Shown here piece by piece: positions 8,424 to 17,492 of a stretch of 64,000 bases of DNA. Below the pieces are notes generated by a model that saw nothing but the letters and a program-made list of their open reading frames with translations, ran no database searches and had not been told where the DNA came from. Made by a program: the position numbers and the translations under genes. Source of the stretch: Candidatus Peribacteria bacterium (GTDB lineage: Bacteria; Patescibacteriota; Gracilibacteria; UBA1369; LOWO2-01-FULL-3); contig CALRGJ010000001.1 in the NCBI GenBank assembly GCA_943357285.1, positions 1 through 64,000 on the forward strand, in the 5' to 3' direction. The first letter of the stretch is position 1; each line of letters opens with the position of its first letter.

Positions 8424-11400
8424 ATGATTACGCATCTCAAAATTTCAGGCATGCATTGCAAGTCTTGTGAGAAACTTATTAGTCATGAGTTGGAAAAATT
8501 CAAAGAAATAAAAATTGCTCACGTGGATAGCGCTACGGGTGATTGTCTCATTGAGGCCACTGCGGCATTGGATAAGGAGAAGGTAATTCAAGCTATTGAA
8601 AAGGCAGGATATAAGGCGATTTCGGCTTCTTTTAACAATGTTGAAGACGAAAAATCTCAAAGGGGTGTTGTTGTTGAAAAAGTGGAAGGTGCGAAGGGGA
8701 TACCTTTAAAAATAAGTTATACTATTCAAACTAAGGCTGAGGGAAATTTGAAAACTGATGCTAGCGGTAAGCCATATTTTGATGGAAAGGTTAGTTCTCA
8801 GAAAAAAGGAGAAGTAGAGTTTCCAAAGGGAATGCCTGATGCTGAGAAGATTGCTAATAGTTTGGCTGGAATTTTGAATTTTGATGGGTTGGCTGGTGAG
8901 CAGCATGTTGAGCATAGAAAGATGTCTATGCCTATGGCTCCTGCGGTTTTAAATAATGGTGAAAAGAGAATCGATCTCGCGATTGGCGGTATGCACTGTG
9001 CGTCGTGTTCTGCAATTGTTCAACGCAGTGTAAAAAAATTGCCTGGAATTAAGGAAGTTGTTGTGAATTTTGCGGCAGAAAAAGCAAAAGTTATTTTTGA
9101 TTCTGCTCAAGTAAGCGATAAGCAAATTATGGAGCAAATAGTAAAAGCTGGATATAAAGCTAATCTTACTACTGCCGATAGTAGCGAGGCCGAGAAAGCT
9201 CGTCGTGAAGGTGAAATCAAAGGATATAGAAATAGATTTTGGACTGGCTTTATCCTGAGTTTGCCAATGGTTTATTTTATGTTTTTTGATTTTTTCACTC
9301 TTCCCGGGAAGGCTCTCCTTTTTCCATGGGCGGGGCTCATCTCTTTAATTTTAGCAACTCCCGTTCAGTTTATTATTGGGGCAGGATTTTATAAGGGAAT
9401 GTGGTCTAGTTTGAGGATGAAGATGTTTAATATGGATAGCCTAATTTCTATTGGAACTTCTGCAGCTTATTTTTACAGTTTATATAATTTTGTGAGTTAT
9501 GCGGTTATAAACAAAAGCCTCATAGGAGTTGGTGGTGGGAAAATTCCAGATTTGTATTTTGAGACGGCAGCTTTCCTTATTACTTTTGTGATTTTGGGGA
9601 AATGGTTGGAGAGTCGGGCGAAGGGTCAAACTTCAGAAGCTATCAAAAAGCTAATGGGGCTTCAGGCTAAAACTGCGCGAGTTATTAGAGATGGGAAAAC
9701 GATGGATGTTCCAATTGAAAGCGTAGTGGCTGGAGATACTATAGTGGTTCGTCCAGGAGAAAAAGTTCCTGTAGATGGAGTTATTAGCAAAGGTTATTCT
9801 TCAATTGATGAGTCTATGCTTACTGGAGAAAGTATTCCGGTAGATAAAAAAGTAGGGGATTCTGTAATTGGTGCGACAATTAATAAAACTGGAAGTTTTG
9901 AATTTACGGCAAAGAAGGTTGGTTCTGAAACAGCCTTAGCTCAAATTATTAAATTGATTGAAGATGCTCAGGGAAGCAAGGCTCCGATTCAGGCTTTTGC
10001 TGATAGGGTTTCAGCTTGGTTTGTTCCTATTGTTATTGGTATAGCTATCCTTACTTTCGTTGTTTGGTTTTTCTTTTTGAATGCAACTTTGAGCTTTTCA
10101 ATAATGGCTTTCACTGCGGTATTGGTGATTGCTTGTCCATGTGCTCTTGGCCTTGCGACACCTACGGCAATTATGGTTGCCACTGGAAAAGGAGCGGAGC
10201 ATGGAATTCTTATTAAGGGTGGTGAACCATTGGAACAAACTTGCAAAGTTAAAGTTGTTGTTTTTGACAAAACTGGAACCTTGACCAAGGGTAAACCGGA
10301 AGTTACCGACATTGTGGAAACGGCAAGTATTGAGGAGGGCGAAATATTGGAAATTGCTTCTAGTTTAGAAAGTAAATCTGAACATTCTTTGGCTGAAGCT
10401 ATTTGTAAATATGCTGAAGAAGAAGGTGTTGATAATAAGGAGGTTGCGGACTTTAAGGCTATTCCAGGACATGGAGTGCAAGGTTCAATAGGAAAAACAA
10501 CTTACTATTTGGGTAATCGTAAGCTTATTGAGGAATTTTTGAATTTGGATATCAAGAATATTGATAGGAAGATGCGTAAGCTTGAAGAAGCTGGAAAGAC
10601 TGCGATGATTTTGGCTACTGATAAGGAGATTATTGGAATTGTTGCAGTGGCTGACACAATTAAGGAAACTTCTTTGCAGGCAGTTCAAGCTTTGGAAAAA
10701 ATGGGAATAGCAGTCTATATGATTACTGGCGACAATGAGCGTACGGCTCAAGCAATTGGTAAACAAGCTGGTATTACTAATATTTTGGCGGAGGTTTTGC
10801 CTGAAGATAAATCTAATGAAATAAAAAAATTGCAGGAGAGAGGTTTAGTGGTGGCAATGGTGGGAGATGGTATTAATGATGCGCCGGCTCTTGCTCAAGC
10901 TAATCTAGGAGTGGCGATGGGTAGCGGCACGGATGTAGCGATGGAGGCTGGCGGAATTGTGATTATTAAAAATGATTTGATGGACGTAGTTCACGCTATT
11001 CAATTGAGTAAAGAAACTATTGGAAAGGTGAAACAAAATATGTTCTTCGCTTTGTTTTATAATGTGATTGGTATTCCAATAGCTGCTCGTGTGTTTGCAG
11101 GGATTGGTATTATTTTGAAGCCGGAGCTGGCTGGTTTAGCTATGGCTTTCAGTTCTGTTTCTGTGGTGACAAATTCTTTACTATTGAAGAGATTCAAACC
11201 TGGTAAAAAGAATTATCTTTCAACTATTGCGCCGATTATTATGATTACGGTATTTACGTTTGGATTCTTTCAATTTGCTCGTTTGAGCTCTGGAATGGAG
11301 GGCGAGGGTGGAGTTACTGTATCGGTTGAAGTTGCTTCTGATTTAAATAGTTTCATAGCTAACGGACAAACCAAAATTAATTTTGCCGAGGGTACGCCTA

Positions 11401-12029
11401 AATTGTTTTTAGGTGCTGACACATTGCCTGTTCAATTAAAGGCAAAGGAAGGAGTTTTGGCTCTCGCTAATGATGAAATTATTATGGGTTATGATGAGGC
11501 AATGATGATGATTGAAGAAAAACTTATTAAAGGTCCTGGTGATAGCTTGAAGGATTTCTTTGGACTTTCAAGTGTGAAAGTTGTCGGAATTCTCGAGCCT
11601 ACGGGGACAATGATAGATAATTATCATTTTGTTAATAACGCTACTTTAGCGAAGATGACTAATTCAGCTACTGTTAAATATGTGGCTGAGAAAGAGGTTC
11701 TTAAGGTGTTTTATTTTGATGTAGCTGCGCCTGTTGCTACTCCTGTATCTGGGGCTAGCGTGGTTGCAGAAGTCTTACCTACTCCTGAAAAACTGAAGAA
11801 AGATATTCAGGGCTTTGAAGTTGTGATCCTTGGTGGCAAAAAATATTTGCCAATTTATATTGGTTCAAGTGAAGCAAAGATGATGATTGAAAGTAAGTTG
11901 TTTTCGAAGGTGGGAGATACTATTGTTGATCTTTTTGGTAACGACGTTATAATTGCCGGAATTTTGCCTGAGACAAAAACAGTGCTTGATACTATGCATT
12001 TTGTAGGAAAGGGGTTTGAGCTTAAATAA
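8424..12029 (+). CDS. copA: Copper-exporting P1B-type ATPase with an unusual C-terminal extension
   Basis: At 1201 residues this is much longer than usual CopA (about 750-850). Order: HMA1 with GMHCKSC near residue 9; an unrecognised region at about 75-170; HMA2 with GMHCASC near 190; membrane helices; the actuator loop with LTGES; the Cu-channel motif CPC in helix 6 (about residue 570); the phosphorylation motif DKTGT near 615; and [13 protein letters not shown]. After the last normal helix comes an extra hydrophobic segment ([17 protein letters not shown]), then about 220 residues outside the membrane. That tail carries two related ~60-residue units, each with MIE.KL, a GD, a D.FG and a GIL..T..D..HFV motif. 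The core function, Cu(I) export, is secure; the tail is novel to me. Confidence 0.95.
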   Translation: MITHLKISGMHCKSCEKLISHELEKFKEIKIAHVDSATGDCLIEATAALDKEKVIQAIEKAGYKAISASFNNVEDEKSQRGVVVEKVEGAKGIPLKISYTIQTKAEGNLKTDASGKPYFDGKVSSQKKGEVEFPKGMPDAEKIANSLAGILNFDGLAGEQHVEHRKMSMPMAPAVLNNGEKRIDLAIGGMHCASCSAIVQRSVKKLPGIKEVVVNFAAEKAKVIFDSAQVSDKQIMEQIVKAGYKANLTTADSSEAEKARREGEIKGYRNRFWTGFILSLPMVYFMFFDFFTLPGKALLFPWAGLISLILATPVQFIIGAGFYKGMWSSLRMKMFNMDSLISIGTSAAYFYSLYNFVSYAVINKSLIGVGGGKIPDLYFETAAFLITFVILGKWLESRAKGQTSEAIKKLMGLQAKTARVIRDGKTMDVPIESVVAGDTIVVRPGEKVPVDGVISKGYSSIDESMLTGESIPVDKKVGDSVIGATINKTGSFEFTAKKVGSETALAQIIKLIEDAQGSKAPIQAFADRVSAWFVPIVIGIAILTFVVWFFFLNATLSFSIMAFTAVLVIACPCALGLATPTAIMVATGKGAEHGILIKGGEPLEQTCKVKVVVFDKTGTLTKGKPEVTDIVETASIEEGEILEIASSLESKSEHSLAEAICKYAEEEGVDNKEVADFKAIPGHGVQGSIGKTTYYLGNRKLIEEFLNLDIKNIDRKMRKLEEAGKTAMILATDKEIIGIVAVADTIKETSLQAVQALEKMGIAVYMITGDNERTAQAIGKQAGITNILAEVLPEDKSNEIKKLQERGLVVAMVGDGINDAPALAQANLGVAMGSGTDVAMEAGGIVIIKNDLMDVVHAIQLSKETIGKVKQNMFFALFYNVIGIPIAARVFAGIGIILKPELAGLAMAFSSVSVVTNSLLLKRFKPGKKNYLSTIAPIIMITVFTFGFFQFARLSSGMEGEGGVTVSVEVASDLNSFIANGQTKINFAEGTPKLFLGADTLPVQLKAKEGVLALANDEIIMGYDEAMMMIEEKLIKGPGDSLKDFFGLSSVKVVGILEPTGTMIDNYHFVNNATLAKMTNSATVKYVAEKEVLKVFYFDVAAPVATPVSGASVVAEVLPTPEKLKKDIQGFEVVILGGKKYLPIYIGSSEAKMMIESKLFSKVGDTIVDLFGNDVIIAGILPETKTVLDTMHFVGKGFELK

Positions 12030-12047
12030 TAATTTAAACTTTCTTGT

Positions 12048-13076
12048 ATGAGTAATCCAAAAAAATATCAGTTTTATGTTTGCGGCATGCATTGTAGTGC
12101 GTGCGAGATGCTTACGGAAAGGGGGCTTAAACAGCATCCGAAGGTCGTGATGGTTAAGTCTAGCTTGGAGACAACAAGGGTTGAAATTGAGGGTGATTTT
12201 GGGGGCATGTCCGATTTGGAAATTATTAAGGAGCTAAGTCCATTGCTAGATGGGAAGGGTTATGAATTATCTATTGAAAAGCCGAAGAAGAAAGTTAATT
12301 GGAATGATTTTCTTTATGCTTTTCCAATAGCTTTTGCTTTTATAGGTTTTTTTGTTCTTTTGCAAAAAGCGGGAATTGTGAACTTGGTGAATGCGAGTGA
12401 CGTAAGCTATGGCACGGCATTTTTAGTGGGAATAGTGGCTTCGTTGTCTACTTGTATGGCATTGGTAGGAGGATTAGTTCTTTCCATGTCTGCAAGTTTT
12501 GCTAAAGAGGGAGACAAGGTGAAACCACAAGTTTTGTTTCACGTGGGACGGGTGGTTTCGTTTTTTCTTTTGGGTGGAGTAATTGCAATGATTGGATCTA
12601 CTTTTAAATTAGGAGTGATGGGAACTTTTATTTTAGGAATAGTGGTGGGATTGGTGATGTTGATTTTGGGTCTTAATCTTTTGGATATTTTTAATTTTAC
12701 GAAAAAATTACAGCCTGCGATGCCAAAATTCGTTTCGGAAAAAGCGATGAGCATTGGAGGATTTAATCATACTGTTACTCCTGTGCTTGTGGGAGTTGCC
12801 ACTTTCTTTTTACCATGTGGATTTACGCAAGCGATGCAGATTTATTCTTTATCGACGGGAAACTTTATGAGTGGAGCTTTGACAATGCTTTTTTTCGCTC
12901 TTGGCACTTTGCCGGTTTTGGCTTTGGTAAGTTTCAGCTCTTTCGGTATTAAGGATAGTACCAAATCTGGAATTTTCTTTAAGTCTGCGGGGTTAGTTGT
13001 TATTATGTTCGCGATTTTTAATATTATAAATAGTTTGGTGGCGGCTGGTTATATTGCGCCTGTATTTAATTTCTAA
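12048..13076 (+). CDS. HMA domain fused to a DsbD_2/CcdA-like membrane protein
   Basis: The 342-residue product begins with an HMA domain (CGMHCSAC near residue 14). A linker leads to about six or seven transmembrane helices of the cytochrome-c-biogenesis/sulfite-exporter-like DsbD_2 family. Helix motifs include ASLSTCMALVGGLVLSMSAS near residue 130 and FFLPCGFTQAMQIY near 260, each with the conserved Cys of this family. Such HMA-DsbD2 proteins commonly accompany CopA and cupredoxins and are thought to move copper or reductant across the membrane. It lies 18 bases after copA. Confidence 0.85.
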   Translation: MSNPKKYQFYVCGMHCSACEMLTERGLKQHPKVVMVKSSLETTRVEIEGDFGGMSDLEIIKELSPLLDGKGYELSIEKPKKKVNWNDFLYAFPIAFAFIGFFVLLQKAGIVNLVNASDVSYGTAFLVGIVASLSTCMALVGGLVLSMSASFAKEGDKVKPQVLFHVGRVVSFFLLGGVIAMIGSTFKLGVMGTFILGIVVGLVMLILGLNLLDIFNFTKKLQPAMPKFVSEKAMSIGGFNHTVTPVLVGVATFFLPCGFTQAMQIYSLSTGNFMSGALTMLFFALGTLPVLALVSFSSFGIKDSTKSGIFFKSAGLVVIMFAIFNIINSLVAAGYIAPVFNF

Positions 13077-13083
13077 ATTTATT

Positions 13084-13482
13084 ATGAAAACAATTTTAGG
13101 AGGAATTTTATCCGGATTTGCTTTTGTCGGGTTGATGATTTTGCTTTTTGGGGGAGTTGGCGGTTCAGGGCTTTCCTCTATGGATGGTGATGGAAAAAAT
13201 GTGTCTGTGGAGAATGGAGTTCAGATCGTGGAAATTTCTGCGAAGGGAGGATATTCTCCAAGGAAGAGTGTGGCGAAAGCTGGGATGCCTACTACTTTGA
13301 GAATTAATACAAAGGGTACTTTCGATTGTTCCGCTTCTTTAGTTATTCCATCTATAAATTATCAGGAAAATTTACCAATGTCTGGAATTACCGATGTGAA
13401 GTTGCCGCTTCAGACTGCAGGAGAAACTATCCAGGGTTTCTGTTCTATGGGAATGTATAGTTTTGAGGTGGATTTTGAGTAG
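13084..13482 (+). CDS. Membrane-anchored cupredoxin-like protein
   Basis: A 132-residue protein with one N-terminal membrane helix (about residues 5-25) followed by an exported domain. GGYSPRKSVAKAGMPTTLRINTKGTFDCSASLVIP and a C-terminal GFCSMGMYSFEVDFE give the cupredoxin pattern. The candidate Cu ligands are the Cys in FDCS and the Cys/Met in FCSMGMY. I chose the ATG at 13084, seven bases after the previous stop; an upstream in-frame start at 13054 would overlap the DsbD_2 gene. It probably binds copper outside the cell membrane as a partner of the exporter. Confidence 0.82.
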   Translation: MKTILGGILSGFAFVGLMILLFGGVGGSGLSSMDGDGKNVSVENGVQIVEISAKGGYSPRKSVAKAGMPTTLRINTKGTFDCSASLVIPSINYQENLPMSGITDVKLPLQTAGETIQGFCSMGMYSFEVDFE

Positions 13483-13530
13483 ATTCAAATGAGTTTAGAA
13501 ATTTTAGAATTAATTTAACTTTAATTTAAG

Positions 13531-13556
13531 AAAATTTAATGTTTGTTTGGTATGAC
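13531..13556 (+). promoter_or_regulatory. Extended -10 promoter of RNA cassette 2
   Basis: The 19 bases at 13531-13549 are identical to those at 7178-7196, and are followed by TGgTATGAC (13548-13556). Transcription would start near 13563, about 14 bases before GGGG of the RNA body. Conservation of the promoter but not of the coding genes between is the reason to treat the two loci as one family. Confidence 0.65.
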
Positions 13557-13576
13557 TGAAGTGCATCAAGATGTTT

Positions 13577-13646
13577 GGGGATGGCAGGCTGCGTCAGTGG
13601 ACTACGAATCTAACTGACCCGGGTTCAACTCCCGGCATCTCCACCA
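13577..13646 (+). ncRNA. tRNA/tmRNA-like small RNA, cassette 2
   Basis: A 70-base unit folds as: acceptor GGGGATG (13577-13583) with CATCTCC (13636-13642) and encoded ACCA (13643-13646); a tiny GCA/TGC hairpin in place of a D-arm; a long anticodon-like stem GTCAGT-GGA with TCT-A-ACTGAC (one bulged A) around the loop CTACGAA; and a perfect T-arm CCGGG-TTCAACT-CCCGG. The loop reads as an ACG (Arg) anticodon, but the acceptor has G3-U70, the alanine identity pair found in tRNA-Ala and tmRNA. The D region is about six bases too short for a normal tRNA and the central stem is too long. It could be a degenerate tRNA-Arg or a tmRNA-like decoy. Confidence 0.65.
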
Positions 13647-13655
13647 GATTGGTGC

Positions 13656-13688
13656 GAAAAAACCCCCGTTTAAATTCGGGGGTTTTTA
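13656..13688 (+). terminator. Rho-independent terminator of RNA cassette 2
   Basis: ACCCCCG (13662-13668) pairs perfectly with CGGGGGT (13677-13683) around an AT loop and is flanked by an A-run and a T-run. It could work in both directions. Confidence 0.9.
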
Positions 13689-13697
13689 AATGACAGT

Positions 13698-13753
13698 GCA
13701 TCAGTAGACTACGTGCTTATATTGTAGCAAATATTTTGTAGTAATTGCAAATT
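13698..13753. repeat. Near-copy of the RNA 2 anticodon-like sequence plus AT palindrome
   Basis: GCATCAGTAGACTACG (13698-13713) matches 14 of 16 bases of GCGTCAGTGGACTACG inside RNA 2 (13591-13606); both differences are G to A. It is followed by ATATT-gtagc-AAATAT (13719-13734) and GCAAATT (13747-13753), the same trailing motifs as at 7402-7457. Confidence 0.75.
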
Positions 13754-13760
13754 GCCTAAA

Positions 13761-14804
13761 TTAAAACTGTCTCAAAAATCTCAATTCTCCACTTGTGAGA
13801 AGTCTGATGTCGTCGATGCCGTATCTCATCATGACGAGACGAGTGAGACCGAAACCAAATGCCCAGCCTTGGTATTTTTTGCTGTCGATACCGCCGGCTT
13901 TGAGAACGTTTTCGTGGACCATACCTGCGCCCATGAATTCTACCCAACCGCTGTGTTTACATACGCGGCAACCTTTCCCTGCGCATAATAAGCAGGAGAA
14001 ATCGAGCTCAACGCCAGGTTCCACGAATGGAAAATATCCAGGGCGGAAACGAACCTTTACCGGTTTGCCGAAAAGGCGAGTGAGGAATTCAGCCATTACT
14101 CCTTTGAGGTGACTTAGTGAAATATCTTTATCTATAAGAAGACCTTCTACTTGGTTGAATGTGCTGTCATGGCTGGCATCGGTGGCTTCGTAGCGGAAAA
14201 CGCGTCCTGGGACTATCACGCGAAGCGGTGCGCCGTATTTCTCCATAGTTCTTACTTGAACCGGGGAAGTGTGAGTGCGGAGAACCATGCGTCCATATTT
14301 TTCATCATTTTTCCCTTGGACGAAAAACGTGTCCTGCATGTCGCGAGCTGGATGATCGGCAGGAATATTTAAACCTTCAAAATTGTAATATTCAGATTCT
14401 ATTTCTGGTCCGTCCATAACCGCAAAACCCATTTGGCTGAAAATTCTTTCAACCTCTTCTTGAACTTGGGCAATCGGATGAATGTGGCCAACAGTACGAG
14501 CTTTTCCTGGAATAGTAGTGTCGAAGAAATCTGAAGAAAGTTCCTTCTGTAGTTTTGCGTTTTCGAAGGCTTGGAGTTTTGCGTTGAGAGCTTTTTCGAG
14601 AACACCTTTTACGGCATTTGAGAGCTGACCAATTTTTGGTTTCTCTTCATTAGAAAGATCTTTTAGGCCTTTCATAATGTTAGTGAGCTTTCCATCTTTG
14701 CGGCCGAAATATTCGAGCTCCACTTCGCGTAGTGTTTCTACACTTGTGCAGCCATGAATAGCTTTCAAACCTTCTTGTTCTAGATTTTTCAGAGACTGTT
14801 CCAT
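13761..14804 (-). CDS. pheS: Phenylalanyl-tRNA synthetase alpha subunit
   Basis: The 347-residue product is full length for bacterial PheS. It has an N-terminal coiled coil (about 1-90) and a class II synthetase core. Motif 2 is VRTMEKYGAPLRVIVPGRVFRYEATDASH near 185-215, and motif 3 is GFGLTRLVMMRYGIDDIR near 320. VEPGVELDF binds substrate; CLLCAGKGCRVCKHSGW is the small Cys cluster seen in many PheS proteins. It makes the catalytic half of the alpha2-beta2 enzyme. Its partner pheT is about 7.5 kb downstream on the same strand, past the copper island and rsmE. Confidence 0.98.
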   Translation of the reverse strand: MEQSLKNLEQEGLKAIHGCTSVETLREVELEYFGRKDGKLTNIMKGLKDLSNEEKPKIGQLSNAVKGVLEKALNAKLQAFENAKLQKELSSDFFDTTIPGKARTVGHIHPIAQVQEEVERIFSQMGFAVMDGPEIESEYYNFEGLNIPADHPARDMQDTFFVQGKNDEKYGRMVLRTHTSPVQVRTMEKYGAPLRVIVPGRVFRYEATDASHDSTFNQVEGLLIDKDISLSHLKGVMAEFLTRLFGKPVKVRFRPGYFPFVEPGVELDFSCLLCAGKGCRVCKHSGWVEFMGAGMVHENVLKAGGIDSKKYQGWAFGFGLTRLVMMRYGIDDIRLLTSGELRFLRQF

Positions 14805-14863
14805 GCGAGAAATTTACACGTTTTTGTTTTATTTGCAAATAGAGGGTGTGCTAATCTGTGGTC

Positions 14864-16243
14864 ATGGTTTTTAGCTCTATTATTTTCATCTTTGGATTTT
14901 TGCCGATTTTCTTGGGCATTTATTATGTGTTGCCGTGGAGGTTTAAGAATGTTTTTACTTTGCTGGCGAGCTATGTGTTTTATGCTTGGGGAGCTTTGAG
15001 TTTTTTGTGGTTTTTGCTTGGCCTGACAGTAGTGAATTATTTTCTGGGAAGATTTGTAGGGAGTGAAAAATATGGAAAGAAAATTTTGATTTTTGGAATT
15101 GCTCTGGAAATTTTGGCTTTGGGATATTTCAAATATGCGAATTTTTTTGTAGGGCAATTAAATGGTGTGGCTAGTTATTTTGGGTTTTCACAGATTATTT
15201 GGGAGAGTGTGATTTTGCCATTAGGTATCTCGTTTTTCACCTTTCATGGAATTAGCTATTTAGTGGATGTTTATAAAAAACACACGCCGACGGAAAAGAA
15301 TTTTGTGAATTTCGCTTTGTATGTGACTTTTTTCCCGCAGCTTATTGCCGGACCCATCGTTCGTTATCATGAAATTGCCGATCAAATAAAAAAGCGCGAA
15401 CACTCTTTTGATAAATTTTTTGACGGTGTGTTTTTGTTTTGTTGTGGTTTGGGAATGAAAGTTTTGATAGCGAATCAAATTGCAGGAATGAGTAAAAACT
15501 TGGGAGATGCGGCGACGGCTACGAGCGGCGTTTTGTGGCTTATTGCTTTGTGTTATGCTTTTCAGATTTATTATGATTTTGCTGGATATTCAAAGATGGC
15601 AGTTGGTCTCGGCAAGATGATGGGATTTGATATGCCGGTGAATTTTAATCGACCATATTTGTCAGTGACCGTAGGTGAATTTTGGCGAAGATGGCATATT
15701 TCTTTAATGAATTTTTTCAGAGAATATGTGTTCTTTCCTTTGGGTGGAAGCAGAGTGATTTTGTGGAAAACTTGTCGTAATCTTTTGTTTGTATTTTTGC
15801 TTTCAGGAATTTGGCACGGGGCGAATTGGACATTTATTGTGTGGGGACTTTATTTTGGAATGTGGCTTGTGATTGAGAGAATTTTTGAAGAAAAATGGTT
15901 GTCTAAAATTCCTAAATTAATTCGCAGAGCGATGACTTTTTTGATTATTCTTTTTGGTTGGGTGCTTTTTTCTGCGGAAAGTTTGAGTGTGGCTTGGATG
16001 AATTTTATGACAATGATAAAATTTAATTTTGCAGATATTTCTGCAGTGAATTTTGTGACGAATAAGGAATGGTTTTTCTTTGCGTTAGCAATTTTGATCG
16101 CGTTTTTTCCGGAGACGGAATCTATTAAGAGACTCGAAAGATTTGTGATAGTGAAGGGTGTTTTCGCCTTACTGTTGCTAGTTTACGCTTCTTTGCAATT
16201 AGCGGCTGGTGGTTTTAATCCATTTATTTATTTCCGATTTTAA
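14864..16243 (+). CDS. MBOAT-family membrane O-acyltransferase (AlgI-like)
   Basis: A 459-residue polytopic protein of the membrane-bound O-acyltransferase family, AlgI/DltB branch. Typical segments are PLGISFFTFHGISYLVDVY (about 110-130), FFPQLIAGPIVRY (about 155), the RRWHISLMNFFREYVFFPLGG loop (about 265-290) and SGIWHGANWTF (about 315) with the proposed catalytic His. It would pass acetyl groups from the cytoplasm to an exported polysaccharide together with the AlgJ-like protein encoded next. I chose the ATG at 14864 over an in-frame GTG at 14858. Confidence 0.93.
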   Translation: MVFSSIIFIFGFLPIFLGIYYVLPWRFKNVFTLLASYVFYAWGALSFLWFLLGLTVVNYFLGRFVGSEKYGKKILIFGIALEILALGYFKYANFFVGQLNGVASYFGFSQIIWESVILPLGISFFTFHGISYLVDVYKKHTPTEKNFVNFALYVTFFPQLIAGPIVRYHEIADQIKKREHSFDKFFDGVFLFCCGLGMKVLIANQIAGMSKNLGDAATATSGVLWLIALCYAFQIYYDFAGYSKMAVGLGKMMGFDMPVNFNRPYLSVTVGEFWRRWHISLMNFFREYVFFPLGGSRVILWKTCRNLLFVFLLSGIWHGANWTFIVWGLYFGMWLVIERIFEEKWLSKIPKLIRRAMTFLIILFGWVLFSAESLSVAWMNFMTMIKFNFADISAVNFVTNKEWFFFALAILIAFFPETESIKRLERFVIVKGVFALLLLVYASLQLAAGGFNPFIYFRF

Positions 16244-16244
16244 A

Positions 16245-17213
16245 ATGAAAAAAATCTTCTCAATTATATTTTGCTGTATCATCGCCATTCCTGTTTTTCA
16301 GACTTTGGTGGGAGTTTTTCCTGAAACAAAAATTGAGGAGAAAAGAGAATTGGCGGTTTTTCCAAAAATTTCTTTGGATGAAAAAACATTGGAAGGATTA
16401 ACAAATTATTTTAATGATAATTTCGGATTAAGAGGTTCACTTATTTTTTTGAACAACTATATTGATTTGAGTGTTTTTAAAATTTCGCCGAATACTCAGG
16501 TGATAATTGGGAAGAATGGTTGGATGTATTACCAACCTTCTTATGAATCGAATAAAATCGCAGTGGATATGGAAATGGTAAAGAAAGTAGTTGAAAAAAT
16601 TAAAAATTTTGAAGACGAGCTGGTGTTTCAGGATAAGAGATTTGTTTTCGTGTTAGCTCCCAACAAGGAATCTATTTATCCGGAATTTTTGAGAGAAAAG
16701 CTGGAGGGGGAGAATAATTATGAGATGATTATGAAGGAGATAGAATGGCAAAATGTAAATACTTTCGATGGTCTGAAACTTTTGCAGGACGTGAAGGATA
16801 AAGGCTCTATGGTTTATTCAAAGAATGATACTCATTGGACGCGCTACGGGCTCTTCATAACTATTAACGAGATGTTGAGGTCTTTTGGTAGGGAAGGGAT
16901 GAATTCCAGTGGTGTGGAAGATGTGCAGAGGGTGGGTGATTTGTCTTTGTTGGTTGGTTTTAATAATTCTGAGACGGTATCTCAACCTATTGTGGATAAA
17001 TCCAGAATTGAGGCTGATGATAGAGTGTTAATTTTTCATGACAGTTTTTTTGATAATGAGATGTATTTCAATTTGGCCTTTAAGAATTTCAAGAAGATTC
17101 ATTGGAAGACGGGGTCAATTGAGCAAACTTATAATCAATTGGGTGATTCTTATGACGTAGTTATTTTGGAAATTGCGGAAAGGGATTTTTTGAAGTTTGG
17201 GGCTAGCTTGTGA
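16245..17213 (+). CDS. AlgJ/AlgX-like exported O-acetyltransferase
   Basis: The 322-residue protein starts with a hydrophobic anchor (about 3-22), so the catalytic domain is outside. It belongs to the SGNH-like AlgX/AlgJ group. The DTHWTRYG motif (near residue 200) supplies the Asp-His pair, and a later HDSF (near 265) carries the nucleophile Ser. Its start is one base after the MBOAT stop, so the two are translated as a unit for surface-glycan acetylation. The natural glycan is unknown; no alginate polymerase is in the window. The gene ends with TGA, direct evidence that TGA is a stop here. Confidence 0.85.
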   Translation: MKKIFSIIFCCIIAIPVFQTLVGVFPETKIEEKRELAVFPKISLDEKTLEGLTNYFNDNFGLRGSLIFLNNYIDLSVFKISPNTQVIIGKNGWMYYQPSYESNKIAVDMEMVKKVVEKIKNFEDELVFQDKRFVFVLAPNKESIYPEFLREKLEGENNYEMIMKEIEWQNVNTFDGLKLLQDVKDKGSMVYSKNDTHWTRYGLFITINEMLRSFGREGMNSSGVEDVQRVGDLSLLVGFNNSETVSQPIVDKSRIEADDRVLIFHDSFFDNEMYFNLAFKNFKKIHWKTGSIEQTYNQLGDSYDVVILEIAERDFLKFGASL

Positions 17214-17215
17214 AG

Positions 17216-17485
17216 TTAATCATCATAAATTTCTTTTCGATGGCCAATGGTCAAGATTAGCAATATTTTTATATTATTGTTTTCGTCCAAATCAAAAATT
17301 GCGCGGTAGTCTCCGATGCGGAATCTGTAAGTGCCCAGCGGAGAGTTTTGCAATCTTTTTGCAAAAGATAAAGGATTGTCCGTTAACGAATATTCGTGGA
17401 TTTTTTTAATTATCCTACTATGAATTTGATAATCTAAAGATTTTAAATCTTGCCTAGCTTTTTGTGTATAGATTATTTGGTGCAT
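17216..17485 (-). CDS. RelE/ParE-family toxin
   Basis: The 89-residue product has the RelE toxin fold: YTQKARQDLKSLD at the N terminus, a central KRLQNSPLGTYRFRIGDYRAIFDLD and a C-terminal IGHRKEIYDD. RelE proteins cut mRNA on the ribosome and ParE proteins inhibit gyrase; the YRFRIGDYRAIF and HR.EIY signatures favour RelE. It follows its antitoxin by seven bases, the usual antitoxin-first order. It is convergent with the O-acetyltransferase gene, two bases away. Confidence 0.9.
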   Translation of the reverse strand: MHQIIYTQKARQDLKSLDYQIHSRIIKKIHEYSLTDNPLSFAKRLQNSPLGTYRFRIGDYRAIFDLDENNNIKILLILTIGHRKEIYDD

Positions 17486-17492
17486 TTGTCTC

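Noticed and set aside
13577-13646. A plain tRNA-Arg(ACG) gene
   Set aside because: The D-arm is missing about six bases, the central stem is too long and bulged, and the acceptor carries the alanine G3-U70 pair. I kept it as a tRNA-like RNA instead.
13484-13690. A tmRNA gene at locus 2
   Set aside because: The acceptor and T-arm look like tmRNA, but there are only about 35 bases between the 5' acceptor and the T-arm. There is no room for a tag frame or pseudoknots, and the copper gene ends just upstream.
7178-13753. A classic integrase-driven island between attL and attR
   Set aside because: No integrase or transposase gene is in or near the block, and the duplicated pieces include the 5' half of the stem-loop, not the 3' end usual for tRNA integration. 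It remains possible only as an old, decayed event.
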